64,000 nucleotides of DNA from an uncultured Pelagibacteraceae bacterium. Its GTDB lineage: Bacteria; Pseudomonadota; Alphaproteobacteria; Pelagibacterales; Pelagibacteraceae. Numbering within the stretch: the first letter of the stretch is position 1; the number at the start of each line of letters is the position of its first letter. The position numbers were made by a program, and so were the translations under genes. Where the stretch lies: the NCBI GenBank assembly GCA_902541285.1, contig CACBQD010000007.1, positions 1 to 64,000 on the forward strand, given 5' to 3'. Positions 1 through 9,550 of this stretch are shown in pieces. The notes beneath the pieces are model-generated. The model worked only from the letters and a program-made list of their open reading frames with translations, was not told where the DNA came from and searched no databases.

Positions 1-1040
1 AGCAATGTTTAGTTAAAAACCAAATAAAGTTTTTTGAAACAGGAATTGAACATGGCACAATCACAGCAGTGATTGATGATCAAAATTTTGAAATTACAAC
101 ATTAAGAAAAGATGTAAAAACAGATGGAAGGCATGCTGTCGTAGAATATACAACTAATTGGAAGGAAGATTCATTAAGGAGAGATTTTTCAATAAATTCA
201 ATATATTCAGATTTAGACGGGAATTTATATGATCCAAATTCTGGTCATAAAGATTTAAATATTGGAATAATTAAATTTATAGGTGATCCAGAAACTAGAA
301 TAAAAGAAGATTATTTAAGAATTATTAGATATTTAAGATTTTATACTGAATATAGCAAAAACGATCATGAAATTAATATAATAAAAATTATTAAAAAAAA
401 TATAGAGGGTTTAGGAAAAATATCAAAAGAAAGACAATTCAATGAATTAAAAAAAATTCTAAAATTGGATAACTTTTTAAAGTTATTTAAAAATAAAACC
501 TCTTGTGAATTATTTTCATTAATTTTCCCTCAACTAAAAAATTATAAAAAATTGAGCAAATTATCAAAACAACAAGAAAAGATATTAAAAAATAAAAGTT
601 TAAATTTCGTTATTTCTTTTCTTGTAATCGATGAAACTGACAATTCTGACTATTTTGCATATAAATATAATTTACCCAATGAGTTAAAAGATAAAATTAA
701 TTTTCTAAAAAATAATTCGCTTAATAAAGATAGCACTAAAATTTTTAACAAGAAAGATTTACAAAAAATATTTTATTATGAGGGTAAATCTAGCACAATC
801 GATTTAATTGATTTCAATTTGTTATATTTTAAACAAAGTAATAAACTTTCAGAATTAAAAACTTACTTTGAAAAATTAGATAAACCAGAATTTCCAATAA
901 AAGCTCAGTTATTAATAAATGATTATGGATTAAAGGAGGGAAGGGAATTGGGTCAAAAATTAAAAAATTTAGAAATGAAATGGATTGAAAATAATTTTAA
1001 TTTATCAAAAAAAGATATGGAAAAAGTTCTATCAAATTAA
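1..1040 (+). CDS. cca: CCA tRNA nucleotidyltransferase, 5'-truncated by window edge
   Basis: Class II nucleotidyltransferase/poly(A) polymerase family protein that adds or repairs the 3' CCA of tRNAs. The reading frame is open from base 3 upstream of any start codon, and those extra codons read [11 protein letters not shown], which is family sequence, so the gene begins before the window. Visible motifs are the TLRKDV..DGRHA segment, RRDFSIN, and the RNA-binding-side motif [12 protein letters not shown]. The catalytic DxD should lie upstream and is not visible. The 3' end overlaps the end of convergent greA by 4 bases. A poly(A) polymerase role cannot be excluded, but the DGRHA/RRDFSIN pattern is typical of the alphaproteobacterial CCA enzyme. 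Confidence 0.9.
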   Translation, partial: QCLVKNQIKFFETGIEHGTITAVIDDQNFEITTLRKDVKTDGRHAVVEYTTNWKEDSLRRDFSINSIYSDLDGNLYDPNSGHKDLNIGIIKFIGDPETRIKEDYLRIIRYLRFYTEYSKNDHEINIIKIIKKNIEGLGKISKERQFNELKKILKLDNFLKLFKNKTSCELFSLIFPQLKNYKKLSKLSKQQEKILKNKSLNFVISFLVIDETDNSDYFAYKYNLPNELKDKINFLKNNSLNKDSTKIFNKKDLQKIFYYEGKSSTIDLIDFNLLYFKQSNKLSELKTYFEKLDKPEFPIKAQLLINDYGLKEGRELGQKLKNLEMKWIENNFNLSKKDMEKVLSN

Positions 1041-1513
1041 ACGTATTTTACGTCTACAATCTCAAAATTTTTTGTCCCTGCTGGTGTATTTATCTCTACA
1101 AGATCCCCTTTATTTTTACCTATAAGACCTTTTCCTATTGGTGATTGAAAATAAAGAAGCTTTTGTTTTAGATCTGCCTCGTCTTTACCAACAATTTTGT
1201 AATTTATTTTTTCATTTGTATCTAAATTTTGAAGGTAGACTGTAGATCCAAATATCACTTTTCCATCATTACTAATCTTGGTTATGTCAATTACATTTGC
1301 TCTTGCAATTAAATCCTCAACTTCTTGAATTCTTCCCTCGTTATGTGATTGCTGTTCTTTTGCAGCATGATATTCAGCATTTTCTTTCAAATCTCCATGT
1401 GATCTCGCTTCAGCAATGGCTGCAACAATTTCGGGTCTCTTTTTTTCTTTTAAAAAAATTAATTCACTTTTTAATTTTTCTAATCCTTCAGTAGTAATTG
1501 GTTCTTTATCCAT
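1037..1513 (-). CDS. greA: Transcription elongation factor GreA
   Basis: Binds the RNA polymerase secondary channel and stimulates cleavage of backtracked transcripts. At 158 residues it has the normal family length. The N-terminal half (about 8-75) is a helical hairpin coiled coil whose tip carries the conserved GDLKENAEY (40-48), including the acidic residues D41 and E44 that position the catalytic metal. The C-terminal half (about 80-158) is the FKBP-like domain. It is the last gene of a trmL-hemF-greA run, 3 bases after hemF, and meets the CCA-enzyme gene tail to tail with a 4-base overlap. Confidence 0.97.
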   Translation of the reverse strand: MDKEPITTEGLEKLKSELIFLKEKKRPEIVAAIAEARSHGDLKENAEYHAAKEQQSHNEGRIQEVEDLIARANVIDITKISNDGKVIFGSTVYLQNLDTNEKINYKIVGKDEADLKQKLLYFQSPIGKGLIGKNKGDLVEINTPAGTKNFEIVDVKYV

Positions 1514-1516
1514 AAT

Positions 1517-2341
1517 TTACCATTTAGCTGTTGGTGGTAATGACATAAGTATAGCTTCAACATTTCCACCAGTTTGTAAACCAAATTTTGTCCCCCTATC
1601 ATGTAATAAATTAAATTCAACATATCTGCCTCTTTTTTTGTATTGGATTTCTTTATCTTTAATTGTCCATTTTAATTTATTTTTTTTCTCAATTATTTCA
1701 TTAGAAATGTTTTTAAAACTTATTCCCACTTCTCTAACAAAAGAAAAATCTTTTTCCCAATTATTTTTTTTATAATCAAAAAAAATTCCACCAATACCTC
1801 TTGGTTCTTTCCTATGCGGTAAATAAAAATATTCATCACACCACTTTTTATATTTTTTGTAATAATTTTTGTTATGTTTATCACACGATTTTTTTAGTTC
1901 TGAATGAAACCAATTTTCTAATTTCTTATCTTTTATACAAGGTGTAACATCCATACCACCTCCAAACCAACCAAATGAAGTGACTATATACCTCGTATTA
2001 AAATGCATCGCAGGCACATGAGGATTTTTCATATGCATAACAACAGATATTCCAGATGCCCAAAATTTAGAGCTCTTTTTTGTACCTGGAACTTTATTTT
2101 TAAATTCGTTTGAAAATTTTCCATAAACTTCTGAAAAATTTACTCCAACTTTATCAAAAATTTTACCGTTTTCTAAAATTCTGTATTGTCCTCCACCTTC
2201 ATCATTACTTTTACTTCTATTCCAATTTGTAATTTTAAATTTAATTTTATTGCTCTCTTTTTCCTCTATTTCTCTACAAAGTACTTCTTGCAAAGTTTTA
2301 AACCAATTTCTTGCTAATTTTTTTTTTATGTATTGATCCAT
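1517..2341 (-). CDS. hemF: Oxygen-dependent coproporphyrinogen III oxidase
   Basis: Converts coproporphyrinogen III to protoporphyrinogen IX using O2 in haem synthesis, in the cytoplasm. The 274-residue protein carries the HemF signature around 97-118 with three histidines (H103, H108, H113) in HMKNPHVPAMHF, followed by GGGMDVTP (127-134). It starts one base after the trmL stop, so the two genes are probably co-transcribed. The bc1 complex genes, one of which encodes a c-type cytochrome, lie divergently next door, which fits joint supply of haem and haem proteins. That link is an inference from position only. Confidence 0.96.
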   Translation of the reverse strand: MDQYIKKKLARNWFKTLQEVLCREIEEKESNKIKFKITNWNRSKSNDEGGGQYRILENGKIFDKVGVNFSEVYGKFSNEFKNKVPGTKKSSKFWASGISVVMHMKNPHVPAMHFNTRYIVTSFGWFGGGMDVTPCIKDKKLENWFHSELKKSCDKHNKNYYKKYKKWCDEYFYLPHRKEPRGIGGIFFDYKKNNWEKDFSFVREVGISFKNISNEIIEKKNKLKWTIKDKEIQYKKRGRYVEFNLLHDRGTKFGLQTGGNVEAILMSLPPTAKW

Positions 2342-2818
2342 TTAACCTAACTGTCTTATAAATTCTGAAGCACCTATGGCCACTGATATTGAAATGTTTA
2401 AAGATCTTTTATTTTTAAGCATCGGAATTTTAATTCTTTCATTAACCTTATAGTGCACATCTTCTGGAACGCCTGCACTTTCTCTGCCAAAGAGCAATAT
2501 ATCATCACGCTTAAATTTAAATTTTGTATAAATTTTGCTAGCTTTTGTCGTCATTAAAACTACTCTATTTTTACTATTCTCATCAAAGAATTCTTTAGGG
2601 CTCTTGTAAAATTTTATTTCACTGTAATCTAAATAATCCATAACAACTCTCTTGAACCTTTTGTCGCTAAATAAAAACCCACAAGGTTCAATGATTTCTA
2701 AACTAGCCCCAAGGCAAGAACAAGTTCGAATTATTGAAGCTGTATTTTGAGGAATATCTGGCTGATATAAAGCTACTTTTGGACCGTGTTTTAAAGGTTT
2801 CTGTGTCATTGTTACCAT
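2342..2818 (-). CDS. trmL: tRNA (cytidine/uridine-34-2'-O)-methyltransferase, SPOUT family
   Basis: SpoU/SPOUT methyltransferase of the TrmL type, which 2'-O-methylates the wobble base of certain tRNA-Leu species using SAM. The 158 residues contain the three SPOUT motifs: [14 protein letters not shown] (20-33), [11 protein letters not shown] (108-118) and [19 protein letters not shown] (131-149), which form the trefoil knot. The short length without an extra N-terminal RNA-binding domain favours TrmL over other SpoU members. The start could be the ATG at 2818 or the one at 2809 ([10 protein letters not shown]). It is first in the trmL-hemF-greA run and divergent from petA. Confidence 0.9.
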   Translation of the reverse strand: MVTMTQKPLKHGPKVALYQPDIPQNTASIIRTCSCLGASLEIIEPCGFLFSDKRFKRVVMDYLDYSEIKFYKSPKEFFDENSKNRVVLMTTKASKIYTKFKFKRDDILLFGRESAGVPEDVHYKVNERIKIPMLKNKRSLNISISVAIGASEFIRQLG

Positions 2819-2878
2819 AGAAATATCTCTTTTTTATTATATGAAATCATATATTACCAAAGATATAAAATATTAAAG

Positions 2879-3400
2879 ATGTCAGACCAAAAAGACGAAA
2901 AAAAGACCAACAGAAGAGATTTCTTGTTTACTGCTACTGCCGCTGCAGGTGTAGTTGGAGTAGGCGCTGCTGTTTGGCCATTAGTCGATCAAATGAACCC
3001 AGATGCCTCTGTAAAAGCATTAGCAAGCACAGAAGTAGATGTGAGTTCAATGCAACCCGGACAATCTTTAACGGTTCTTTGGAGAGGTAAACCTGTTTTT
3101 ATAAAGAGAAGAACGGATGATGAAATTAAAAAAGCGAGAGCAGTTGACATCAATGATCTTAAGCATCCTGAAAAAGATGAAGATAGAGCAAAAAATCCTG
3201 AATGGTTAGTGATGCTAGGGATTTGTACTCATCTAGGATGTGTTCCATTAACAGATAAAGGTGATTATGATGGTTGGTTTTGTCCTTGTCATGGTTCTCA
3301 TTATGATACATCTGGTAGAATTAGAAAAGGACCAGCTCCAACTAATATGGAGATACCTAAATACGAATTTGTAAATACTAACACGATTAAGATTGGATAA
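2879..3400 (+). CDS. petA: Ubiquinol-cytochrome c reductase Rieske iron-sulfur subunit
   Basis: Carries the 2Fe-2S cluster that takes an electron from ubiquinol in the cytochrome bc1 complex of the inner membrane. The N-terminus has a twin-arginine motif NRRDFLF (11-17) and a hydrophobic segment (about 18-35), the usual Tat-dependent signal anchor. Cluster box I is CTHLGC (C116, H118, C121) and box II CPCHGSH (C135, C137, H138). C116, H118, C135 and H138 are the expected ligands and C121-C137 the stabilising disulfide. The 173-residue length is normal. First of petABC, with only 2 bases before petB. Confidence 0.98.
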   Translation: MSDQKDEKKTNRRDFLFTATAAAGVVGVGAAVWPLVDQMNPDASVKALASTEVDVSSMQPGQSLTVLWRGKPVFIKRRTDDEIKKARAVDINDLKHPEKDEDRAKNPEWLVMLGICTHLGCVPLTDKGDYDGWFCPCHGSHYDTSGRIRKGPAPTNMEIPKYEFVNTNTIKIG

Positions 3401-3402
3401 AT

Positions 3403-4674
3403 ATGAGTGATCACGAATACACACCTAGTTCAAAGTTTGGTAAATGGTTTAATGATAGATTGCCTTTGCTTACATTGGCAAATCACTTAACAGATTACCC
3501 TACACCAAAAAATTTAAATTACTGGTGGACTTTTGGCGGGATATTAACTTTTTGCTTAATTACCCAAATAGTTACAGGATTAGTTTTAGCTATGCACTAC
3601 ATTGCTCATGCAGATATGGCATTCAGCAGTGTCGAGCATATAATGAGAGATGTGAATTATGGATGGTTATTAAGATATGTTCACGCAAATGGTGCTTCTA
3701 TGTTTTTCCTAGCAGTTTATATTCATATTTTTAGATCTTTATTTTACGGATCATATAAATCTCCTAGAGAAATAATTTGGATACTTGGAATTATAATTTA
3801 TCTGCTAATGATGGCAGCTGCTTTTATGGGATATGTTCTTCCTTGGGGACAAATGAGTTTTTGGGGAGCAACAGTAATAACTAATTTATTTAGTGCAATT
3901 CCACTTGTGGGGGAGAGTATAACAACTTGGTTATGGGGTGGTTACTCAGTCGACAATCCAACTTTAACAAGATTTTTTACTCTTCATTATTTGATACCGT
4001 TTTTAATACTAGGGCTTGTAGTACTTCACATATGGGCATTACATGTTCCTGGAAATAACAATCCAGTTGGTATTGATATTAAAAAGCCTTCTAAAGATAC
4101 AGTTCCGTTTCATCCATACATCGTAATTAAAGATGCTTTTGCGTTATTAATGTTTTGTATTGTTTTTGCGTTGTTTGTATTTTATCAGCCAAATATTTTA
4201 GGACATGCTGATAATTATATCGAGGCGGATCCACTTGTAACTCCTGCTCATATAGTTCCTGAGTGGTACTTATTACCTTTTTATGCGATCTTAAGATCTG
4301 TTCCTGATAAACTTATGGGTGTTGTTGCAATGTTATCAGCTATTTTAATTTTAGCTGCTTTACCATGGTTGGATACGTCAAAAGTTAGATCAGCGGTTTT
4401 CAGACCGTTATTTAGACAGTTCTACTGGATCTTGGTAGCTGATGTCTTAATTCTAGGATATGTAGGGGCGATGCCAGCTGAAGGATTATACTTGTTAATT
4501 GCAAGAGTTGCTACAGCTTACTACTTTGCGCATTTTTTAATTATTCTTCCAGTTTTAGGATGGAAAGAAAAAACTACCCCGCTGCCTATGAGTATTACCG
4601 AGCCAGTTTTAGGAGGCTCACCAAATTTAGCTGCAGCAAGGAGTGATGAAAAAATAGAAAAAACAATAAAGTGA
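3403..4674 (+). CDS. petB: Cytochrome b of the bc1 complex
   Basis: Full-length (423 residues) membrane cytochrome b with about eight hydrophobic helices, holding both b haems and the quinol oxidation and reduction sites. Haem-helix histidines are seen in RYVHANGAS and [10 protein letters not shown] and again in [21 protein letters not shown]. The Qo-site PEWY motif is at about 286-289. The C-terminus ([10 protein letters not shown]) is short and polar. Length fits an unfused cytochrome b, not a b/c1 fusion, and petC follows as a separate gene. Its TGA stop overlaps the GTG start of petC. Confidence 0.98.
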   Translation: MSDHEYTPSSKFGKWFNDRLPLLTLANHLTDYPTPKNLNYWWTFGGILTFCLITQIVTGLVLAMHYIAHADMAFSSVEHIMRDVNYGWLLRYVHANGASMFFLAVYIHIFRSLFYGSYKSPREIIWILGIIIYLLMMAAAFMGYVLPWGQMSFWGATVITNLFSAIPLVGESITTWLWGGYSVDNPTLTRFFTLHYLIPFLILGLVVLHIWALHVPGNNNPVGIDIKKPSKDTVPFHPYIVIKDAFALLMFCIVFALFVFYQPNILGHADNYIEADPLVTPAHIVPEWYLLPFYAILRSVPDKLMGVVAMLSAILILAALPWLDTSKVRSAVFRPLFRQFYWILVADVLILGYVGAMPAEGLYLLIARVATAYYFAHFLIILPVLGWKEKTTPLPMSITEPVLGGSPNLAAARSDEKIEKTIK

Positions 4675-5453
4675 GAAAGTTAAAAAATATTTTTTTTGTA
4701 TTAATATTCTCAGTTATAGTAATAAATTCATCTAACTCTGCTGAAAAATCACCTCCCTTTTTAGAGACTAAATGGACTTTCAAAGGTCTATTTGGAAAAT
4801 TTGATAGAGCATCACTGCAAAGGGGCTATCAAGTATATACAGAAGTATGTGCATCTTGCCATTCTATGAAATATTTAACTTATAGAAATTTAGCAGAAAA
4901 GGGTGGACCAGAATTTTCTGAAGCAGAGGCCAAAGCAATAGCAGCAAGTTTTGAGGTAACAGATGGTCCGGACAGCACTGGAGAAATGTTTGTAAGACCA
5001 GCCAAATTATCTGATAAATTTGTGATGCCATATGTTAACGAGCAAGAAGCTAAAGCTGCTAATGGCGGTGCTTATCCACCAGATATGTCTGTTCTAGTTA
5101 AGGCAAGAAAGGGCGGAGCAGATTATATTTATTCCTTATTGTTAGGATATTCTGAACCACCAGAGGGTGTAGAACTTGATGATGGTGTTTATTACAATAA
5201 GTATATGTATGGTAATAAAATTAAAATGCCAGCTCCTTTATCTGATGATTTAATTGAGTATACAGATGGAACAAAAGCAACAGCCGAGCAAATGTCTAAA
5301 GATGTTACAAATTTTCTGATGTGGTCAGCAGAACCACATTTAGAGCAAAGACATAAAACAGGATTTAGAGTCATAGCTTATTTGATAATATTGACTGTAT
5401 TGGTTTACTTTACAATGAAGAAGATATGGTCACGTGTTGAACCTAAAGTTTAG
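4671..5453 (+). CDS. petC: Cytochrome c1 of the bc1 complex
   Basis: Periplasmic haem c subunit that passes electrons from the Rieske protein to cytochrome c. It starts at a GTG that overlaps the petB stop (GTGA), so translation is probably coupled. A signal peptide covers about 1-24, the haem attachment site is CASCH (C60, C63, H64), and a C-terminal anchor helix spans about 233-251 before the basic tail. A likely methionine ligand lies in the [14 protein letters not shown] region typical of c1. Its last 24 bases are also coding for the end of ychF on the other strand, leaving no intergenic terminator. Confidence 0.97.
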   Translation: MRKLKNIFFVLIFSVIVINSSNSAEKSPPFLETKWTFKGLFGKFDRASLQRGYQVYTEVCASCHSMKYLTYRNLAEKGGPEFSEAEAKAIAASFEVTDGPDSTGEMFVRPAKLSDKFVMPYVNEQEAKAANGGAYPPDMSVLVKARKGGADYIYSLLLGYSEPPEGVELDDGVYYNKYMYGNKIKMPAPLSDDLIEYTDGTKATAEQMSKDVTNFLMWSAEPHLEQRHKTGFRVIAYLIILTVLVYFTMKKIWSRVEPKV

Positions 5454-6503
5454 AACATCCCCATCCTTAACGATATAATCTTTACCTTCTAATCTCATTT
5501 TACCATTTTCTCTAGATTTTAACCAACCACGATTACTAACAAAATCTTGATAAGACACAGTTTCTGCTCTTATAAAACCTTTTTCAAAATCTGTATGAAT
5601 TATACCTGCTGCTTGAGGTGCCATACAATTTTTGTTAATTGTCCAAGCTCTTGTCTCCTCAATTCCTGATGTAAAAAAAGTCTCTAAAGATAAAAGGTCA
5701 TATCCTTTTTTGATTAATAAATTTAATCCAGTATCATCAACGTTAATCATTTTCATATAGTTTTTTCTTTCTTCATTTTCTAGTTCATTTAATTGATTTT
5801 CTATTTCAGCTGAAATAGTTAGAGTGTTTTTAGAACCATATTTTTCAATAAAAATTTTTGTGTAATCGTTGCCTTTATCAATGCTATTTTCATCAACATT
5901 ACAAACATACAATTTAGGCTTTATTGACAATAATCCTGACAATTTGACATCTTTTTTATCAAATTCATCGTATAATTTATTTATATCATCGTTATCATTA
6001 ATTAAATTCTGCGCTCTTTCTAGAATTTGGTTTTGATTTTCATCATTATTTTTTTTATTTTTCTTATCTAGTCTTTTTTGAATAGATTCCAAGTCTGCTA
6101 AAGACATTTCTGTTTCAATTATTTCTAGATCTCTAATTGGATCAACAGTTGGATTTACATTCTGAATATCATCAGAATCAAAACACCTAATTAAATGAAT
6201 AACAGCATCTACTTCTCTTATGTGGGATAAGAATTTGTTACCCAATCCTTCACCTTTGGAGGCTCCTTCGACTAATCCCGCTATATCGACAAAAGATATT
6301 GTAGTATTTATTTTTTTTTTTGAATTTGAAATTTTAACCAATTCATCTAACCTATAATCTGGTACAGGAACTACACCTATATTTGGATCTATCGTGCAGA
6401 AAGGAAAATTTGCTGCTTGGGCTTTACTTGAATTTGTAAGTGCATTAAATAACGTAGATTTACCAACATTTGGTAAACCAACTATACCACACTTAAAACC
6501 CAT
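5430..6503 (-). CDS. ychF: Redox-regulated ATPase YchF (Obg-family)
   Basis: Obg-family P-loop protein that in characterised members prefers ATP to GTP and binds ribosomes; its cellular role is linked to stress response. The 357-residue protein begins with GIVGLPNVGKST (6-17), the Walker A loop, has DIAGLVEGASKGEGLG as the G3/switch region, a central helical coiled-coil section (about 130-200), and a C-terminal TGS domain (about 275-355, ending near [11 protein letters not shown]). It begins directly after pth, the last gene of the lgt-to-ychF run. Its 3' end overlaps petC by 24 bases. Confidence 0.96.
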   Translation of the reverse strand: MGFKCGIVGLPNVGKSTLFNALTNSSKAQAANFPFCTIDPNIGVVPVPDYRLDELVKISNSKKKINTTISFVDIAGLVEGASKGEGLGNKFLSHIREVDAVIHLIRCFDSDDIQNVNPTVDPIRDLEIIETEMSLADLESIQKRLDKKNKKNNDENQNQILERAQNLINDNDDINKLYDEFDKKDVKLSGLLSIKPKLYVCNVDENSIDKGNDYTKIFIEKYGSKNTLTISAEIENQLNELENEERKNYMKMINVDDTGLNLLIKKGYDLLSLETFFTSGIEETRAWTINKNCMAPQAAGIIHTDFEKGFIRAETVSYQDFVSNRGWLKSRENGKMRLEGKDYIVKDGDVLNFRFNT

Positions 6504-7064
6504 TTAATTATTGTTAACTTTGCTTGAGAATAAATCTAATTTTTTATCTATCAAAATAGCAATAGAGTCTATTATATTGTGAGTAATTTTTTCTAAGTGT
6601 TCTTGTTCATCATCAGAAAAATCATTTAAAACAAAGTCTGATACAGACATTTTATTTTCTGGCTTTCCAATCCCAATCCTCACTCTTGAATAGTCTTTTC
6701 CAATAAATTTATCTATTGAAGCAACTCCATTGTGACCTGCACTTGATCCACCAAATTTTGCCTTTATTTTTCCAAACTCTACATCTAGATCGTCATGAAA
6801 AACAATGACATCTTCTGCATCTATTTTGAAATATTCAAGCAATTCTCTGATACATATTCCTGAGTTGTTCATGAAAGTCAGAGGTTTGATTGCATAAATT
6901 TTCTTTTCCCCGATATTACCTGTTGTAAGTAAACCCTTAAATTTTGGCTTTTGCTTTGAAAGACCAAATTTTTGATTTATCGCATCTACAACTTTAAAAC
7001 CTATATTATGTCTATTATTATGACTGTTTGGGGTTGGATTGCCCAAACCTACGAGTAACAACAT
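6504..7064 (-). CDS. pth: Peptidyl-tRNA hydrolase
   Basis: Releases tRNA from peptidyl-tRNAs that drop off ribosomes. The 186-residue protein has the family start LLLVGLGNPTP with N10, the catalytic histidine H19, FMNNSG (64-69), the HDDLD segment (90-94) with the catalytic aspartate, and GGSSAGHNG (105-113) with N112. It lies between rplY and ychF, an order (L25-pth-ychF) common in bacteria, which ties it to translation quality control. The stop abuts the ychF start with no spacer. Confidence 0.97.
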   Translation of the reverse strand: MLLLVGLGNPTPNSHNNRHNIGFKVVDAINQKFGLSKQKPKFKGLLTTGNIGEKKIYAIKPLTFMNNSGICIRELLEYFKIDAEDVIVFHDDLDVEFGKIKAKFGGSSAGHNGVASIDKFIGKDYSRVRIGIGKPENKMSVSDFVLNDFSDDEQEHLEKITHNIIDSIAILIDKKLDLFSSKVNNN

Positions 7065-7092
7065 TTTATTTTATTATTATTTTCACAGATTA

Positions 7093-7809
7093 TTATTTTT
7101 TCTCTGCTGGAGCTTTTCCTTCTTCTTTTCCTTTATCACCATCTGCAGCTTTTTCTGCACCTTCTTCAGGTTTAACATCTCCATCCGCAGATGCCTCAGC
7201 AGCTTCTCCACCTTCTCCCTCAGCTTCTGCTGGTTTTTCAGGCTCTTTAACAACTGTTGGCGCTGCTACAGTCGCGATAACAAAGTCCCTTCCTTGAATT
7301 GTAGGTGTTACATTTTCAGGTAAATTTATAAAAGATATTTTAATACTTGCTCCAATCTCTAAGTTATTTAAATCTACAACTAACTCTGTCGGAATGTTTT
7401 CTGTAGGACATCTTAATTCAACTTTTCGTCTTACTATATTCAAAACTCCACCTCTTTTTAATCCTGGTGATAATTCATGGTTTATAAATTTAACTGGAAT
7501 TTCTAAAATTACTTTTGCACCTTTAACAATTCTTAAAAAATCTAAATGTATAGGTTCATCTGTAACTGTATTAAAATCAATAACTCTTGGTAAAACTTTT
7601 TGTTCTTTCCCATCAATATTAATTGAAATTATATTTGATAAAATATTTTCTTTATTTAATAAATTTTTTACTTCTTTAACAGATACAGAGATTTTTTGAT
7701 TTGGCTCCTCTCCTCCATAAATTATTCCTGGAACCATACCTTTATCTCTAAGAGATTTAACTTCACCCTTAGTTTTTGTTTCTCTTATTGTGGCTGCTAA
7801 TAAACTCAT
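7093..7809 (-). CDS. rplY: 50S ribosomal protein L25/CTC with long acidic tail
   Basis: Binds 5S rRNA in the large subunit. The first 95 or so residues are the L25 domain and 96-190 the TL5/CTC beta domain, giving the long form of the family. After about residue 191 comes a low-complexity tail of about 48 residues made of Glu, Ala, Lys, Gly and Pro (for example EGEGGEAAEASADGD), which is strongly acidic and locally more GC-rich than its surroundings. The tail creates spurious Ser/Pro- or Phe/Ser-rich open frames on the other strand. It sits 45 bases after prs and 28 before pth. Confidence 0.95.
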   Translation of the reverse strand: MSLLAATIRETKTKGEVKSLRDKGMVPGIIYGGEEPNQKISVSVKEVKNLLNKENILSNIISINIDGKEQKVLPRVIDFNTVTDEPIHLDFLRIVKGAKVILEIPVKFINHELSPGLKRGGVLNIVRRKVELRCPTENIPTELVVDLNNLEIGASIKISFINLPENVTPTIQGRDFVIATVAAPTVVKEPEKPAEAEGEGGEAAEASADGDVKPEEGAEKAADGDKGKEEGKAPAEKK

Positions 7810-7854
7810 AAAGTGACGGGTTTTTAACTTATGAAACTAAATTTTACAAGTAAA

Positions 7855-8787
7855 TTATTTAAATAGATCAGATACCGAGGTAGAATTTGATATTCTTTTA
7901 ATAGCTTCTCCAACCAAATTAGAGATTGTTAATACCTCAATATTCTTAGCTTTTTTAACTTTCATTGAATTATCTATTGTATCAGTAACAACTAAATTTC
8001 TTATCGAAGATTTCTTAATTTTTTCAACAGCATTACCACTTAATACACCATGTGTTACATACACATGAACATCTTTAGCTCCTCTTTTTTTTAATTCAGA
8101 AGCTGCATTTACAATTGTTCCACCAGAGTCGATTATATCATCAACTAATATACAAGTTTTATTTTTCACATTTCCAATTACATTCATTACTTCTGACTTT
8201 CCAGGAGCAGGTCTTCTTTTGTCTACTATTGCTAAATCTACATTTAACAATTTTCCTAAAGCCCTTGCTCTTGCGGTGCCACCGACATCTGGAGCAACAC
8301 AGATTATATTATTTTTTTTTAATTTCTTTTTTATATGTCTGGCAAATATTGGAGTTGCAAATAAGTTATCTACAGGAATATCAAAAAATCCTTGAATTTG
8401 TCCAGAATGTAAATCAACTGTAACGACTCTATCTGCACCTGCCTTTGCAATAAGATTAGATACAAGTTTAGCAGATATAGATGTTCTAGGAACCACCTTT
8501 CTATCTTGTCTTGCATATCCAAAATATGGTATCACTGCAGTTATGTTTTTGGCCGATGATCTTTTTAAAGCATCAATCGATAGTAGTAATTCCATTAAAT
8601 TGTCATTTGCAGGAGATGAAACGGATTGAATTAAAAAAATACTATTGCCTCTAATATTCTCATTAATTTCGATATAGATTTCTCCGTCTGCAAATTTTCT
8701 TATATTTGAATTTACCAGTCTATTTTTTAAAAATTTAGATATTTTTTGACTAAGATGTTTATTACTGTTTCCTGTGAGAATTTTCAT
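7855..8787 (-). CDS. prs: Ribose-phosphate pyrophosphokinase
   Basis: Makes PRPP from ribose 5-phosphate and ATP, feeding purine, pyrimidine, histidine, tryptophan and NAD synthesis. The 310-residue length is that of class I enzymes. Recognisable segments are FGYARQDRKVVPR (89-101), the metal-binding DLHSGQIQGFF (125-135), the flexible loop VDKRRPAPGKSEV (188-200) and the PRPP-binding loop CILVDDIIDSGGT (212-224). The gene begins 10 bases after pgeF ends, and is followed by rplY, the common prs-rplY-pth-ychF order. Confidence 0.97.
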   Translation of the reverse strand: MKILTGNSNKHLSQKISKFLKNRLVNSNIRKFADGEIYIEINENIRGNSIFLIQSVSSPANDNLMELLLSIDALKRSSAKNITAVIPYFGYARQDRKVVPRTSISAKLVSNLIAKAGADRVVTVDLHSGQIQGFFDIPVDNLFATPIFARHIKKKLKKNNIICVAPDVGGTARARALGKLLNVDLAIVDKRRPAPGKSEVMNVIGNVKNKTCILVDDIIDSGGTIVNAASELKKRGAKDVHVYVTHGVLSGNAVEKIKKSSIRNLVVTDTIDNSMKVKKAKNIEVLTISNLVGEAIKRISNSTSVSDLFK

Positions 8788-8797
8788 CCGAGATTGC

Positions 8798-9550
8798 CTA
8801 TTTAATCATAATTGCAGATATATTTCTACCATAATCGTTATGCTTATTTTTTTTTGATCTCCTAGAACTAAAAAAGTTATTTTCTAGAGCGTAGGTATCT
8901 TTCCTGATTATATCTATTTTTTTAACTCCGTTTTCATAAAATTGAGATTTTATATATTTGCCTAAATCAAAATAAATTTTTTTCTTTTTAAATGTGAAGA
9001 AATTCACATTTTTTTTATTCTTATTCTTAAACAAATTAAAAAAATCATTTTTTACTTCGTAGTTATTTTTTTTTATACATGGCCCAATGCAAGCAATCAT
9101 ATCTTTCTCTGAGCATCCATTTTTTTTTAAAAGTTGGATTGTTTTTTTTACTATTCCTTTAAAAGCACCTTTCCACCCAGCATGTATTGCACCAACAAAT
9201 TTTTGCTTTTTTTCTATAATTAGAATTGGTGCACAATCTGCAGTGAGTATACTAATCGCAATATTTCGCTTATTTGTGATCATCGCGTCTCCTGTCAATC
9301 TTTTTTTTGGAATACCACTTATTTTGTAAACTTTGTTACTGTGAATTTGATTAAGAGAAACTAGATTTCCACTTGTGCAGCCTATTTTTTTTGAAACTAT
9401 TTTTAAATTTTTACTTATATAAGCAATTTTATCTTTTGAACCTTTTCCACAATTTAAACTTTTGTAGATTCCTTTTGAGGTGCCACCCAATCTATTAAAA
9501 AAATAATGTGAAATGGATTTTTGATCTCTAAAAATTTTTGACTTAATCAC
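8798..9550 (-). CDS. pgeF: Peptidoglycan editing factor PgeF (YfiH/laccase-domain family)
   Basis: Member of the DUF152/YfiH family, often annotated polyphenol oxidase; in E. coli it removes wrongly incorporated L-Ser in place of L-Ala from the muropeptide stem. Some homologues act on purine nucleosides. The metal-ligand set is visible: H70 in LNQIHSNKV, C106 in TADCAPIL and H123 in AIHAGWKG. It overlaps midA by 4 bases. The wall-editing role fits a genome that keeps a full murein pathway, but substrate choice cannot be read from sequence. Confidence 0.9.
   Translation of the reverse strand: MIKSKIFRDQKSISHYFFNRLGGTSKGIYKSLNCGKGSKDKIAYISKNLKIVSKKIGCTSGNLVSLNQIHSNKVYKISGIPKKRLTGDAMITNKRNIAISILTADCAPILIIEKKQKFVGAIHAGWKGAFKGIVKKTIQLLKKNGCSEKDMIACIGPCIKKNNYEVKNDFFNLFKNKNKKNVNFFTFKKKKIYFDLGKYIKSQFYENGVKKIDIIRKDTYALENNFFSSRRSKKNKHNDYGRNISAIMIK

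Noticed and set aside
7028-7323. Two open frames on the plus strand opposite the end of rplY, one rich in Ser and Pro, the other in Phe and Ser
   Set aside because: They are the antisense image of the Glu/Ala-rich L25 tail and show no family sequence or ribosome site.
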